Source of the DNA: Misgurnus anguillicaudatus | Lineage: Eukaryota > Chordata > Actinopteri > Cypriniformes > Cobitidae | Direction: 5' to 3' | DNA: 64,000 nucleotides | NCBI RefSeq assembly: GCF_027580225.2 | Contig: NC_073356.2 | Span: forward strand, 14,537,501 to 14,601,500 | Part shown: piece after piece, positions 1 to 13,120 of the stretch | Position numbering within the stretch: the first letter of the stretch is position 1 | Layout of the letters: each line of letters begins with the position of its first letter | Translations under genes and position numbers: made by a program | The notes under the pieces: model-generated | What the model saw: the letters and a program-made list of their open reading frames with translations, nothing else | Told to the model about the DNA's origin: nothing | The model's database searches: none

Positions 1-60
1 AAGAAGATTTCTATCTCAAACCATTGTCCTTGGTGATTCATAAAAAGTCCATCCGCTTGT

Positions 61-299
61 TAAAGGATTACTCCACTTTCATACAATAAATTCCAATAAT
101 TAAAAAAACCCCTCATTCCAGTTTTTTCTCCATATAGTGGACTTTATTGGACCTCAGCAATTTCAATGCAGTTTAAAATTGCAGTTTCAAAGGGCTCTAA
201 ATGACCCCAACCGAGGCATAAGGGTCTTATTTCATAAAACAATTGCCGTTTTTGAACAAAAAATATAAATATGTACTTGTAAACTACAACTTTTGGTTG
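61..299. mobile_element. Partial TTAA-type element, related to 57239-58153
   Basis: TTAAAGGATTACTCCA near 60 resembles the terminus of the foldback element at 57239. About 150 bp later, gaggcataagggtcttat and aaaacaattgccgttttt repeat its internal sequence. It is cut on the right by the foldback at 299, and no right arm was found beyond it. Confidence 0.45.
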
Positions 300-648
300 A
301 GCTGGGCAAAAAATCGCCTGCGATTTTCATGCATATGTCATCAGAGAAGCCGGTTTGGTGATTAGTAGTAAATCGTCATCACCTGCTTTCAGGTGTAGCG
401 CCATTTACTACACAGAGCTCTATTTCACCGAGAAGATTGCAAAATTGTATACATTATCAGAGGCAATATCCCCCCGATTATAAACGCGATTTTGCAATCT
501 CCTGTGTAAAATTCGGCTTTGTGTAGTAAATGGCGCTCCATCTGAAAGCAGGTGATGGCGATTTACTAGTAATCACCGAACCGGCTTTACTGATGAGACA
601 TGCATAAGAATCAAAGAATCGCAGGCGATTTTTTTGTTTGCCCAGCTC
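299..648. mobile_element. Foldback element, ~350 bp
   Basis: The left arm begins GAGCTGGGCAAAAAATCGCC and the right arm ends with its complement (ggcgattttttt, then gcccagctc). The arms stay paired through gccggttt.ggtgattagtagtaaatcg and gcgccatttactacaca. No coding capacity. It interrupts the older element at 61-299. Confidence 0.6.
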
Positions 649-1458
649 TAACTTCTTGTCTTGCTAGTCGTCTTGCTTGTTCACATTAAAAAGTACTTTT
701 TTTTTTTAATTGGTAAACATGACGATTGTTTTGCTAATATACACTCATACAAAATGCAAAACTACCAAAACCCCAGATCCTAATTTTTATCTCCATAATG
801 AAATCCTAGATGACCAGACATGGACTTGGACTTTTTAATGAATTATTATCATAATGCCTGTAATTATCATAATCTCTATAATTCCGTACGCCTGGAAACT
901 GCTGTGTACATTGTGAATTTATAAAATATTCGCTTAAATGTGTAATATGTATAAACAGTGCTCATAAACTTTGTTTAAATAATATCCTTTATTGAAACGA
1001 GTGGAGGCTTTGACCTTTTGTCATTACTTAACAAGCGAATAGGTGCCATTACTTGGATGCAAAAAAGCAGATACAGGCACCACATTGCCTCATGACAATA
1101 TAAAGTTCTTATAAAGCAATGCTATTTGTCTGTGTGAAACACTAAACATTATTTACAACATCATAACCACTATAATCCATAGCCTCAGGCAATCGGTTTT
1201 TTAGCACATCCCTGTTTCAGCAAGCTTCCTGTCACACAAATGACTTCATTATGCGACAAAAAGCCTGCACTCCAATATTATCATTATTTTCTTGCACAAA
1301 CAGATCATTTTGCTTTATAAGACCTCAATACATTGTGAAGATAATGGTACATGTGGACATTTTATGAATCATAAAAGATCATGGATTCAGATAAAATCTG
1401 CTTTACTGTCTACTGAAGAAAATAGTCACCTACTCGGATGGCCTTAGGGTGATAAATA

Positions 1459-2161
1459 CAAGGTTTCCACGGGTCTTTGAAATCCTTGAAAGTTTGTGAA
1501 TCTGCGGGAAATTATTCAAGGCCCTGGGAAGTTTTTGAAAATATACATACATACATACAGTACATAGATACAGTTCATTGAAAGTGCTTGAATCTATTTC
1601 ATGCAAGAAGTTTTCTGGGAAAAAATCCATATTATTCCCTGTGTAGTGTAGGATAATATCATAACATTTCTAGCCTTTTAAGCACACGTGCTAAACTGTT
1701 CACCTTAAATGCTTATATATTCTGTATGTGAATGTTAATTCATACCAAAATGCTTTTTTGCATAGTTGTGTTTGACAAATGAAAACGTCTCGAGTTACGT
1801 ATGTAACTGTTGTTCCCTGAGAAGGGAATGAGACGCTGCGTCTCCCTTGCCATACTTCCTGCGTCCCTGTAACATCGTCTTTGGCAATATTTCAGATAGC
1901 GATATACTTCCTTGTCTTTGCTGTTAAGCCTACCATTGGTTGAATTTGATATACACATTCAGACGCACTTACCCCTGGAGGCGTCCCCAAAGTGTCACCG
2001 CAGTGACGCAGCGCGAGTTCCCTCGAAAGAAAACTGTAACAATGTATCTTAAAAGGTAACACGGTATCCCCACATTTAGTCCATGAATTTGAGGGTAGTA
2101 GACCTGAAAAGTCCTTGAAAGGTCCTTGAATTTGAAGTTAACTAAGGTGTGGGAACCCTGC
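1459..2161. mobile_element. Decayed hAT-like inverted-repeat element
   Basis: The right end is CAGGGTTCCCACACCTTAG on the - strand, and the left end is the related caaggtttccacgggtc. Both are followed by repeated CCTTGAA motifs (tccttgaaaggtccttgaat). The middle (about 1780-2040) carries a different dispersed repeat containing gagttacgtatgtaac and gggaatgagacgctgcgtc. No transposase frame. Confidence 0.4.
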
Positions 2162-2661
2162 ACATATTCAATTTTCATTTTTTTAAGCAGCAAATTTTTA
2201 TTTGTAAACAGCAATTTTTCATTTTTGGGTGAACTATCCTTCAAGTGATATAAAGAAACAATAGTATGCTATTATTGTGTGTATTTCCATTCATTGTATT
2301 TGTCTGTATACCTGTAACACTTTTTACAGTGTACATTGTTAAAAGAAGCTTTACATAAGTTTGTACATGTTAATATAGTAAATATTTATACACAGATTTA
2401 AACGATAGTACACGAGTTTCCTTTTCATCATCTTAAACAATAAACTTAAACTCCCGCTCATCTTCCCTTCACACCACCATCCCAATTCCACAGGCTGTTG
2501 TTAAAAGCAGAAACATGTGCTGCTAGTGTAGTGTAGTGTAACGTGTTTTATATTATGCAATAGTTACATGTATTTTATTGTCACTTATTATTGTAGTCAG
2601 TGCAGTGGTCTCTCTTGTTTATTTGTTTTTCTCACTTTTTCCTGATCTCTTGTTTCTCCAG

Positions 2662-2775
2662 CTCAACTGGTTCAATAACACGAAGGACAGAGCTCTGCTC
2701 ATCACCGACAAGCACATTTACAGACTGGAACCCAAAAAACACTTTAAAGTGCAGAAACGGATAACGCTCGATTCT
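2662..2775 (+). CDS. Class I myosin (MYO1D/MYO1G-like), TH1 tail exon
   Basis: This is an internal coding exon of 38 codons, bounded by an acceptor (tttctccag) and a strong donor (gtaagt), phase 0 at both ends. The peptide contains KDRALLITDKHIYRLEPKK, which matches the TH1 (tail homology 1) domain of short-tailed class I myosins; human MYO1D has a DRA-x3-TD-x-HLYKMDP block here. TH1 binds acidic phospholipids and places this actin motor at membranes. Motor and IQ exons must lie upstream of the window, and I found no further exon in 1-2661. Convergence with cdk5r1, as in human MYO1D-CDK5R1, favours myo1d. The sequence is more diverged from human MYO1D than expected for a conserved orthologue, so myo1g or a teleost duplicate remains possible. 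Confidence 0.85.
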
Positions 2776-3237
2776 GTAAGTATTTTATATTGCCGAAACA
2801 CACTTAGCTGGCAGACCAAATTTTCAGACATGAAAGGAAAACAGACACAGGTTTTGGTTTCTATGTGCTGTCATTGTTTGGGTTTGTTTTTGTATTATGC
2901 AACTTGTGTTTTAAGCAATGTGGGTCAGCGCATCATCTGTCTGCCGCAGTCACCTTAACTTTCTTTTAACAGGGTCATTCATAAACTTCTGTCTCTGTCT
3001 CAGTGACCAGGACTGTGTGTGTGCGTGTGTGTGTGTGTCTGACCTACATCCTGTCTAGGTTCTTACTGCAAGATGAAAGAGGCATTTGGTCACACATTGC
3101 AGCACTGCAAACTGAATGCCCCTCCTATAATCGCATACACACACATTCAATTTACAGTTGTACACATGTTCTATACGGATTTAGCGGAGAACGATCAGAC
3201 TCCCAGGGGAAGGGAGAGAGAGAGAGTAGCGCTATTA

Positions 3238-3783
3238 GGCCTAGTCCACACGGACACGGGTATATTTATAACCTGAGTTTTCCCTAAAAAAAATCCCGTC
3301 CACAAATGCTCGGTTTAAATTAAATATCCATCCACACGATAAAGCAAAAGCACGCTATCAAGCGCTGTTAAGAGCATGCCACACCAGCAGGCGGGGATAT
3401 AACCCAAATTGTGTTCCGCAATATAGTGAGATAACTGAGCATCTATCTGTATACATGTTAGAAGCCCTGTTGGCACAGTTATTATTAGCAAGATACGTCC
3501 GCCATTGCACAGAATCATCAACAAAGCAGTCGCGGCGCACATTCTTGACGTCAAACACAGTAGATAACGGCGCACACTCTGACGTCGCAAGACAAAACCC
3601 CCGGTTTTACTCTCTACACGACACCACTGTAACCGGGGTTTCTTAAAAAGCTCACCCTGGCCGGGGTTTTCAAATATGCTCAGTTTCAGTGCCCTGATAC
3701 TGTGGTTTCGTGTGGACGAACGGCCGAACCGCGTGAAAAAACTCACGGTTATAAAAAATACCCGTGTCCATGTGGACTAGGCC
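3238..3783. mobile_element. Inverted-repeat element (MITE), 546 bp
   Basis: Terminal inverted repeats begin GGCCTAGTCCACA(C/T)GGACACGGGTAT and extend imperfectly for about 60 bp. The interior is CpG-containing and has no transposase. It lies in the myosin intron 2776-11329. Confidence 0.65.
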
Positions 3784-4209
3784 TAAGTCAGGGGTGAATT
3801 TTCCGAACAACGATGTTACTCGCTGCTGAACCACCATAGTACGATGCATAGTTGGAAAAACTAACTACCTTGTCACGACTGTTTCCCGAAAGCATAGTAA
3901 CTTTGTTGCACATTTGTCGTTTGAACCATATTGGTTTAGCAACATAGTTGATGATGTCACTTGGGAGGTGAAGTACTAATTAATCTGTGCCAATCGATTT
4001 CATGTCAGATTACTGCTGTAAATAACATATTTTGTATCATTTGTTATTGTGATTTAGTAATCTGTTGTTTATTTTCAAGATATTTAATTCATGTGAAAGT
4101 TCCCTCTTACGTCACTCCTCCCAGGGATTCCTCAGGGTCTTAAAGCTCGTAGGACTGCACACATGCACAATTTTCAAATGCAGCCCTTTAATTCTGTTTA
4201 CAAACTTAA

Positions 4210-5884
4210 AGCGACACCATGTAATTTTTCAACCTTCATAATAAATTTTCAAGACCCTTGTGACAGTACATCGACTTTAAATAGGTTGAATGACATGTCT
4301 ACCATAGCCTGACGGGGTCTGTATCGCTTTTACTCGTACTTTAAAACTTAGGGTTTCGCGTAGTAACCAGAGCCAAAAAAACTACAAAATTCGACTGCTT
4401 TACGGCATACGTCACTTCCTCAACACAATTTTTTTTAACGTGAATTTTGCTGGAGGCTACTTAAGGAGTGTAGAGAGCAACTTCCATTATGTGACTCTGT
4501 GGCACCGTGTTACCTCCCAGTCACATTAGCTACAAGAGACAGAGACAGAGCGACAGGCTACCACTAATTTTCAAAATAGACAAGCAGGCTATTTTATGCA
4601 AATGCTGAGCGATGCGACAAAGCGACTGCCAATCAGAGTGAAGGAGCAGCGTGACGTAGGTCTGTGGCCGAGTCTGAGAAAATGATTCAATATGGCGGAA
4701 AATGCGTTTATCTGTATACATCTTATAAGTTTGGCATTTTATCTCATATATTTTGTTACTTTTATTGAGAAATAAATATTTTAAAATCCAAAAACACAGT
4801 TCTTGTAACTTAATAATACCTCTAAAGTGACTTTTGATACCGCTTTTAGATACTAGCCAAGGAACGCCCATCAAGCGAGTGCGTGTCGCTCGGTGTCGCT
4901 TCCCCTATAAGGCAATTTTTTATATAAACTCACGATCTTGATTCATACATAAAAGCGATCTTCTTTATAAATGACGGCGATTATCTTGCATATAGTTCCC
5001 TGTATTCAGATGCTGCATTCACGTGTTCACGTATTTACCTTTCTTTTGCTGTCTATGGTATTTACATTACAATCCAGGATGCTATAGCAGTCAAACTTGC
5101 TCGAACTCACACAGTGTAAAACCAAACCCTATTCATTCACCAATCCCTATTCATTCACAAATCAAATCCGAGCGTTTCTCCCTTCTCTCTTCTCTCTTCC
5201 TCATTTGCTGCGTTCCGCTGTCACTTGCGTGACGTATTACAAAGCGGCAGACCTAAACACATCGGTTTACTTGGATTTGGAGTGACAATTTTCACACAAA
5301 AGAGAGGAAAAACAAGCGCCATTGCGGAAAATCCTGATGGCGAGGGAGAGAGGGACGATGCAACAATATTTGTTTCGAAAAAGGCAAGAAAATACTTCTG
5401 GTCGTTTCTCAATTGGAAGGCTGCAGCCTCCGGAGGTCAAATATGCAGGCTGCATACGTCATCAAGCCTGGTTTATTAAGGTAAACTGAGCATTACATTC
5501 GCAAGTCATAAGCATACTGCAACAATTTACGATTAACTAAGTATAATAGTCAACTTTATAATTGTTAATATTTTGAAATAAGACAGTCTTGATGACGTAT
5601 GCAGCTTAGAAATACGACATCTGGAGGCTGCAACCTTCAGACTGATTAATGGCTTCTGCCACGAGTTCCTCATCAGAAAGTTGTAACATGACTGCGTTTC
5701 TTCCTGATGCCTCAAAATGTTGATCGTTTAGCATTTTAAATGTTTAGTTTTTAGTTTAGTTTTAAGGTTGGCCAGTTCTTTTCCTTTGTGACAGTGCTGC
5801 TGCGCTTGTGGCCTCTAGGGGCGCTAGGCGTGAAAAATACATGTCTAGCGCCCCCTAGTGGCCAAAAAGTTCCGCGGTGTGCCT
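4210..5884. mobile_element. TTAA-flanked composite element, ~1.7 kb
   Basis: The left end TTAA|AGCGACACCATGTAATTTTT and right end GGTGTGCCT|TTAA form short inverted termini resembling the 275-bp family at 21721. The interior holds a degraded inverted pair (about 5405-5475 and 5590-5660, sharing gatgacgtatgcag-type sequence). Boundaries are moderately certain; the interior is probably several insertions. Confidence 0.4.
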
Positions 5885-6924
5885 TTAAAGACGTAAAATA
5901 AAATTTGTATATATTTAGAATGATGGATATAGGATGTACTACATGTTTTGTTGCTTATTTTGTTGAAAAGCATGATCAACGTAAGTCTACATATGATAAT
6001 AACAAGGAACTATGCTTCTAACGACGTCGTTTAAACTACACAAGTTTGCAATGCATCATGCAAATGTTCATTTGAACAATGGTTTCGGGAAACACCAAAT
6101 CCTTGACCTTTGTCAGTAACGACGTAACTTACGACAGTAGTTGGCTAACAATGCTTTTGGGAAACGCACCCCAGATCAGCAAGATTTGCAGAACAAACTG
6201 CATTATAGTACCAAATCATTTCAATTACTCACGTGTTAAAGGTTTCTGACAACTATTGATGACATGTACGATATAGTAGCAATATTACCTGCATCTCTAA
6301 CTACGTTAAAAAAGTTTAGAAAACATGTTTTACACTTTAAGAAAATAGTTGCTGCCTTAAATTTCTAATTGTAATCAAATTGACTGTCAAACACAACATA
6401 TCTAGGTCACGTTTCACCCCCAAAACTGAAATCAGATTTTGGGTTAAAATATGACCCATATACTCTCTGCAGGTCTTTTGAGATTTACCCTTTCACAGTC
6501 ATCCAGCATTTCCGGCAGTCTATCTGGTCACCATCCAAATTCATAATCTGAACTTTTCTGACCCTCCCAGGTCAAGCTGTCCCAGACGAGTATTTTGTTT
6601 TGTGACAACCCAGTGCATTGTGGTTTTAATCTCATTTCAGCATAGACTGACGCACTGCTATGATTAACACACAGTCTGGTTGTGTCAGCTGTCCGACACG
6701 TGATGCTGTACTTTTATTACTGTGTCTTGTGTTTGGATGTTTTTCATGCAATTCCACTCATATAAGCACAGAATAAAATATATAATTTATTATTTACTTG
6801 TATTACTGTATATCATCATGAGGAGTTCAGATGCAAAATCCTCTAAGTGCCTCAGACATATTTTCTTGTAAATAAGCATTTTTTTATCAGGCTCTTATGT
6901 TTATGTTATTCATTTTACTTTAAT

Positions 6925-7381
6925 CAGTCCTTCCAGGAGTTTTTTTGTGATTTTTGCAGGCATGTTTTCTTAAAAAATGTGATGGAATATGCGGGATATT
7001 TATGCAATTTTATGCATAAATACGTACATTTTATGTATAAATAAAACTGTTTGCAGCTTTTGCAGCTTTTCTATGATGTTCACGTCACATAATCACGTCG
7101 CTTCATAACGTTCCCATGGCAACAGGGGACATGGCTGCGCTTGTGTGAAGTAAATGCAAAATTTTTCAACTTTCTGCTGAGATATATGTGACTTTATGCT
7201 ACGTAAATGCAGCCAGGGATTATGACATCATGCAAGCCCTGCATATTTTGCGCGCGTAAATCTGTAATTTATGTGGCGAAAGTGCAGTGTATTTGAAAAA
7301 ATGCGGCCCTCTCATATGCGGACTTTGGCAGATTATGCATTGAATTATGCGATTGCACAATCTGTTTTTTCTGAGGGACTG
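6925..7381. mobile_element. Inverted-repeat element with TTTAAT target duplication
   Basis: Ends CAGTCC(T/C)TCC...AAAAA on both strands; inverted termini about 30 bp and imperfect. The hexamer TTTAAT sits immediately before (6919-6924) and after (7382-7387) the element. The interior repeats words such as tatgcataaat and atatgcgg and has no transposase. Confidence 0.6.
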
Positions 7382-7440
7382 TTTAATGAAAATAAAAAGG
7401 TTATAAGCCAGTCAGTGAAATGCCTTATTTTAACATTTAA

Positions 7441-8758
7441 AGGCATTCCATGCAGTTTGACGTTTTTGTCAAACAGCGACCCCTAGAGTCACTGGGGAAA
7501 ACTTGCAACTGTCGTAATTTCGCACCCCCACTCTGTACGTACCTGTAAGGATAGTGTTGGGCGTGAATATGCAGAGATGGACTCCGAAGATAATGACCAG
7601 GGAATGTTTCACAATTTCACACAAATATTAGGCTACTGCATGTCTACTAAACTACAGATGATGGTAATAGGATAATAAGAAGTTTATGCCAAGTGTAGAG
7701 TAGGCATATAATAATAAAGTAGCCTACCGCGTTTGCTGGCTTATTATGTTTTTACAAGATTGCAGCTTCACAAGTAAACAGTCTATAGTCTAAGGTTATG
7801 TCTACTGTATAATTTCATTTGTTATTTAATTGTAAACATTACAAAATGCATTGATAAAGTTAATTGTAATGTATACGTTGCATTATTTCATAACATTGGC
7901 CGTTATTCGTTGGCCATAAGAAATCGAAATGAGACAAATGACTACGTACACATCACAACACAACACTTGAGTTTAGATGGCAAAAAAAACATGTAAGAGA
8001 AACGAGTGTTTGTTAGCAAGTCTGCTAAATGCTCTTATGATCGTAAGCTAGCTAAACCCTTGTTGAAGTTATTTTACTGGTCTAATTATCAACACTGGAT
8101 GAATGAACAGCTTAGTAAAAAAATACACACTACAAGCAAGCGCAACCACATACAACATAGACCGCAAACAAATTTACAAATAAGAGATTTACTTACTTGT
8201 CCATCAACAAGATCGCCAGATCAGCATCCCTTTTGCATCAAGTGCTGTCTATTAGCTCACGCCAACGAGTAAAAACCTGACCGAGTGGGACTCTTGTCCA
8301 GTTCCTATCTCGGTCAGATTCTCTTTTTCGCTTTCTACTCTCTTCCGACCGGGTTTTCTTAGCTGTTTCCCTCATCGAGCATCACGTCTCAAATGCGCGC
8401 GTGCAGTTGTTGTTTTAGGCTTGTTTGACTTCATGCAGCGCTGCAGGAACCGACAGCCGGATGACGTCAAAGTGCCGTCTCGGATCATTCTCGCGGTACT
8501 TTTACGTCATCCGACTGCCGGTTCTTGCAGCGCTGCACAAAGTCGAACAAGCCTAACGTGTGTGACGTCGTTGCCGTAAAGCAAGTCGTGATTCTCGCGA
8601 GATTTGTCAGGGTTCTCTCAAGCTTGCATTGGTGGTTTTGCTAGCGGCGTCCTCCCCGAGCTTCAACAGAAGGATGATTCGCCATACTATGACTTCGTTT
8701 ACCATCGAAATGACTTTGAAGCTGTTATATTAAGGTAAATTAACTGCATAGTGTGTCT
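7441..8758. mobile_element. TTAA-flanked element, ~1.3 kb
   Basis: TTAA|AGGCATTCCATGCAGTTTGA at the left and AACTGCATAGTGTGTCT|TTAA at the right are related inverted termini. The small foldback at 8417-8554 lies inside it. No transposase recognised. Confidence 0.4.
8417..8554. repeat. Small palindromic repeat, 138 bp
   Basis: Nearly perfect inverted arms begin AGGCTTGTT(T/C)GACTT.. and include GCAGCGCTGCA and GGATGACGT.AAAGT. Related sequence with the same GATGACGTCAAAGTAC core and Cys-Gly-rich arms appears near 22185-22330 and 49400-49530. Confidence 0.65.
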
Positions 8759-9463
8759 TTAACATGCTTTCACTGCAAAACCCACTAAGTGCATGCAAGC
8801 TTTTTTGGCAAAATCACTAAAGATTGAACCAAAAACATTGCAAATGATGAAAGTCAGAATGTAAAAATGATGAAACTAAACTGCCACATTCATGTTGTAT
8901 TCAGGTCGTAGTACTGTACTTACAAGGGTCACAAGTCTGAATGTGATCCATAGTCGTTTGGTGTCCCATCGTTCATCCAATTCATTTTCTGTGCACTTGG
9001 AGGACTGCTGAAAAATCGAAGTGGCATTAAGAGGATTCTGCCAACAAAGTGGTATTTCTGAACGGTTAAGCTGATTTGAATTAAAGGTTTTTGATAAACA
9101 TACAATATGTGCCCAAAGCATTCAGTTGATACTGTATCATATCTCATTTTTGACGTTAAGCGGCTTTTACATCTGAGCTCCTTAAATGCAGTCATATGTT
9201 GCATTCATTTGTACTTCCTTTCATGCATTCACATTTATTCATTTGGCAAACACTTTTCCAGTGATTTACAGTGCATTTGAGCTGTACATTTTACATTTAT
9301 ACTAAACATGTATTCTTTAGGAATTAAACACAATCCTGCAACTAAGCTACAGAAACACTAATCAAATGGAATTATAATGTAGCATTCGGCACAACATTCT
9401 GCTGATTAATTGAAAATTGGAATTTTCGTGTGATATTTTGCAAGTTCAAGTCTGGTAAACCCT

Positions 9464-9819
9464 GGCTGTTTCTCAATGTCAAGGATACTGGTCTTCAGAA
9501 GTCACTTCCTTCAGAGGCTAGGTGAGGCTCCTCTTTAGAATTTGGAGAACAAGTAAATGGAACAGGCTAACAAGTGCACGTCATTACGTCAGTAAAAACG
9601 TGTGCTTTCAGCGCTGGGCGCATAGGATTGTGGGTGATTTGAGAGCGCGAAGGATACACATATGCATCGTTTCCTGTATATGGGATATTTGTTGACTCAG
9701 TTCTTGGTTGCAATTCCAAGGATCCTCGACATTGGAACATTCCTTTGACGGATGTCAATGACGTAGCATCCTCGAAATTCTGGCTTCCGAGGTTCCTTCC
9801 TTGACATTGAGAAACAGCC
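9464..9819. mobile_element. Inverted-repeat element, 356 bp
   Basis: Terminal inverted repeats GGCTGTTTCTCAATGTCAAG are 20 bp and match at both ends. The interior has paired gaggatc/ggatcctcg-like words and no coding sequence. I could not identify a convincing target duplication. Confidence 0.65.
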
Positions 9820-9944
9820 TTTGACTTGTGAATTCGAGTAGAAAACCGGTATACGTAACTGCGTGACCTTTCTCTCTACTGGAGAAAGATGTAAGAAACG
9901 CTTCTCGCCCATATTCGCAGAAACGCTAAACACAGACATTTGCA

Positions 9945-10105
9945 TCCGGACGGGATAAAATTTCTCAGAGGACCTTGCTTTGGAATTCTTACAGAGGTCG
10001 TCAGAGAGAAACACAGACATGCCGATTCGGAAGGGATTAAAAACACCTCTGAGAAGCGTGATTTTCTCAGAGGTCCCCCTGTAAAACTAATCCCGTCCGA
10101 ATAGG
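9945..10105. repeat. Imperfect foldback repeat
   Basis: ccggacgggat near 9955 is the inverse of atcccgtccgaat near 10090, and ttctcagagg occurs several times between them. The right flank (gtctagtgtgaccgcccctt) looks like an element end. Outer boundaries are not resolved. Confidence 0.3.
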
Positions 10106-11329
10106 ACTTATGTCTAGTGTGACCGCCCCTTTAGCTGTAAGTGTACACTAGTACTTAAACTTGTAGTATATTTAAATCAATTTCAATAACTTTTACATAT
10201 TTTTCTCCAAAATCAAAGCACAAAATGCAAAAATCTATAGGTACACAGTACTCAATATGCTCCTTGTATATTTGTGTATTTAAGCATGTGCGTGTGTGGG
10301 ATTAAAGAACAACTCAATATTTCCCCGTCCAGCCGTATTTCTCAAAATCTCAGACAGCAGGGTGTGTCTCGTCTACCACAGGGCACAGAGCGATTAACCT
10401 GCGCTTGTGTATATACGTGCATATTTGTCTTTGTCCATCCAAGTGGCAGTAAAGAGGCTTAAAACTGCCTGAACGCTCTCCTTCCACTACAGGCACAGCA
10501 GTGACGCACCTGCTGCTGTCTGTAACCATTCGAATTCTCCGAAAAACACACAGGCCTTTATATTCAGTGAACCATAATGTGTGTATATTTCCCGGCATTC
10601 AAAGCAAACATGTATGTAAAAGATCTAAATGTATAGTAACTGTGGGTCAAGAAACACTTTGTGGGTCACACATTGGCTGTTGACATCAAGAACCATTTAA
10701 TAAATAATAATACATTTTAGCATTGCTATTTAACAATTAATAATATTCAAAAAGGGACATTAAGGTCTATTCTCTACTAAAAGAGAACAGATGTGGATTT
10801 TTTTTATATTTTGGTGGGTCTTGAGACTGTATTTGTCTAGTTGGGTCCACCTAGGTGACATTTTTATAGTTAAATTATTTACATAAAAAGAATGAGCCAT
10901 TTGATGTTCCCTTGTCCAAATTGCCACAAAGTCTACTAAAGAAAAAATGCATTGGCCAAGCAGTTTCGTAGAGTCTGTAAATGACATAAACGCACGGCTA
11001 TGCATCCTCACGTAAACACAAATAGCATCCTTCTACTTTAAATCACACCTAGCATCCCACACACACACACATTTCATTGACGCACAACGTCGATTAGTCA
11101 CACACATCTAGTAATTGCAACAATCAAGTGGTTCATTCATGATCACCTCCAGCACATTACTCATTCTCAAGGTTATGGAAGTGATTGCATTGTGAAGGAG
11201 CTTTTTACTCTGAGATTACAAAGGCATACGCCAACTAAATGCCAGCAGCTGGCTGAAGGATCTGTTGGACGCCAGAAAGATAGATTTTTTGCGTTTGGTT
11301 TCTGATTCAACCTCTCTTCAATCCCACAG

Positions 11330-11487
11330 GTTGTAAGTGTGAGTGTAACAAGCAGCACTGACCAGATGGTGGCGCTACACACTGCTTCTCATGATGATAT
11401 CCTGGTTCACCTGCAGAGGGGTGAACTGAACTCAAATCAAGACCGTGTAGGGGAACTGGTGGGCATCCTTACAGACCACTTCACACG
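11330..11487 (+). CDS. Class I myosin (MYO1D/MYO1G-like), TH1 tail exon (penultimate)
   Basis: The exon follows an acceptor (aatcccacag) and ends at a donor (gtgaga). It starts in phase 0, continuing directly from the exon ending at 2775, and ends two bases into an Arg codon completed at 28175. The peptide includes STDQMVALHTASHDDILVHL and DRVGELVGILTDHF. The latter is the 1D/1G-type RIGELVG-x-L-x-NHF block of the TH1 domain, which separates this gene from MYO1A/B/C/E/F/H tails. The preceding intron is 8.6 kb and the following one 16.7 kb, both rich in transposable elements. Confidence 0.88.
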
Positions 11488-12762
11488 GTGAGATGCAGTA
11501 TAAGCTACACATTAAGATTTGGTAGAAGATTATGTTAAAGCGTATATTTGAACTATTTGCTACATCATCACGTTTTGGTGTTTTACCTCATGGGATTGCT
11601 ACACATATGCACTCATTCATGCGATAGCATTCTCTCACATTACCTGCCCCGAGGGAGAAAACATTACGGCCTTGCGCAGACAACAGCAGGGTTGTGTATG
11701 CGTAGCTTGTGTTAATGTGTTTATGACAGGTGTGTGTAAGTCAGTGGGCGTCTGGAGTCACTGCTCCAAAAGCCATTGTGCCGCCATCTGCGAGTCAGTG
11801 TATGGGGTCGCGGCCTCTTTACGGCATCGTCAAAAGGAGACGTCAGTGGGATCTGTGGAAGTGTGGAGGAAGACCAACAGTGCATGAGCATGTGTGTGGG
11901 AGAATGTACACACGTCACTCTGTCCCCATGTGTCGCTGTGTGTCGCCCATCTTTTCAATGAGTCGTTAAGAGGCGTGCATAATTCTTGTTGTCCTACTAA
12001 CACTTATAAACAAATGAGAAAATGCACTAACTGACGAACGATGGATGACTCTATGCTTCACTCCCATTGGTAGTCGCTCCCGAAAGTCGCTAATCATTTG
12101 CATAAAGTTGAAGGTTTTTGTCCCAACCAGTACCAAAAGTCACTGCCGCTCATGTCGCCTGACATCGCTAGCTCTCCATTAAAATGAATGTCGCTTGTCG
12201 TTGCATGTCGCTTGTAATGTGAACAAGGCATTAATCTGATGTTTCGGTTTTAAATTAAATATTTATTTGATTTTTCATTAAGGGTTGATAATGGCAAACA
12301 TAACATTAATCATAGACAATTAGGGTAATCTTACAGTCCATGTTCGGCATATGCTTGTAGGACATTCTTGAATTAGCTTCATGGAACAGTAATAGAGCCA
12401 AAAGTACAGATTTGTGACACCAGTCTTAAACTGAACCCTAAAGCTTGGGACACACCAAACCGACACCAACAAAGTAGCACAGACTGTGAGGTCGGCTCAC
12501 ATTGCCCGCGTGCTGGCCGTGTTTGGGTCCAAAGTTGCCCTGATGCACCAAAAGGACACCAACCAAGCATGCCCATTCAGACTGTGGGGTTTCCATCCAC
12601 CCCTGTTTTACAGTTTACGTCTTTCCTCAAACTCTGTGACCTTTGAATTAGGTCATGCACCCTCACCTGATTTACACAGACATTATTACTGTGTCATGTC
12701 TGTTTGTTTGTGTCTCTATGTGTGTGTTTAAACCTCTTTTTGGCCATCTGCTGAGACAGCTG

Positions 12763-12888
<126 letters not shown>

Positions 12889-13120
12889 TAGGATGGTTTG
12901 GATATAGTAAGCTTTTTGAAGCTTTGGGAGCCAAATTGTATAGTAGAGTTTGTTTTGAGTAGAAAATATTTTTTTAATGCATGCCAATATATCATTTCTT
13001 TAACTCTTTCCCCGCCAGCGTTTTTAAAAAAAAAGTTGCCAGCCAGCGCCAGCATTTTTCATGATTTTTACAAAAGTTTAATGCCTTCCAGAAAATGTTC
13101 TTCTTTAAATATATAAACAA

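Noticed and set aside
2578..2958. A 126-codon frame around the first myosin exon
   Set aside because: Only 2662-2775 is coding; the rest is intron, shown by the acceptor and donor and by continuation of homology at 11330.
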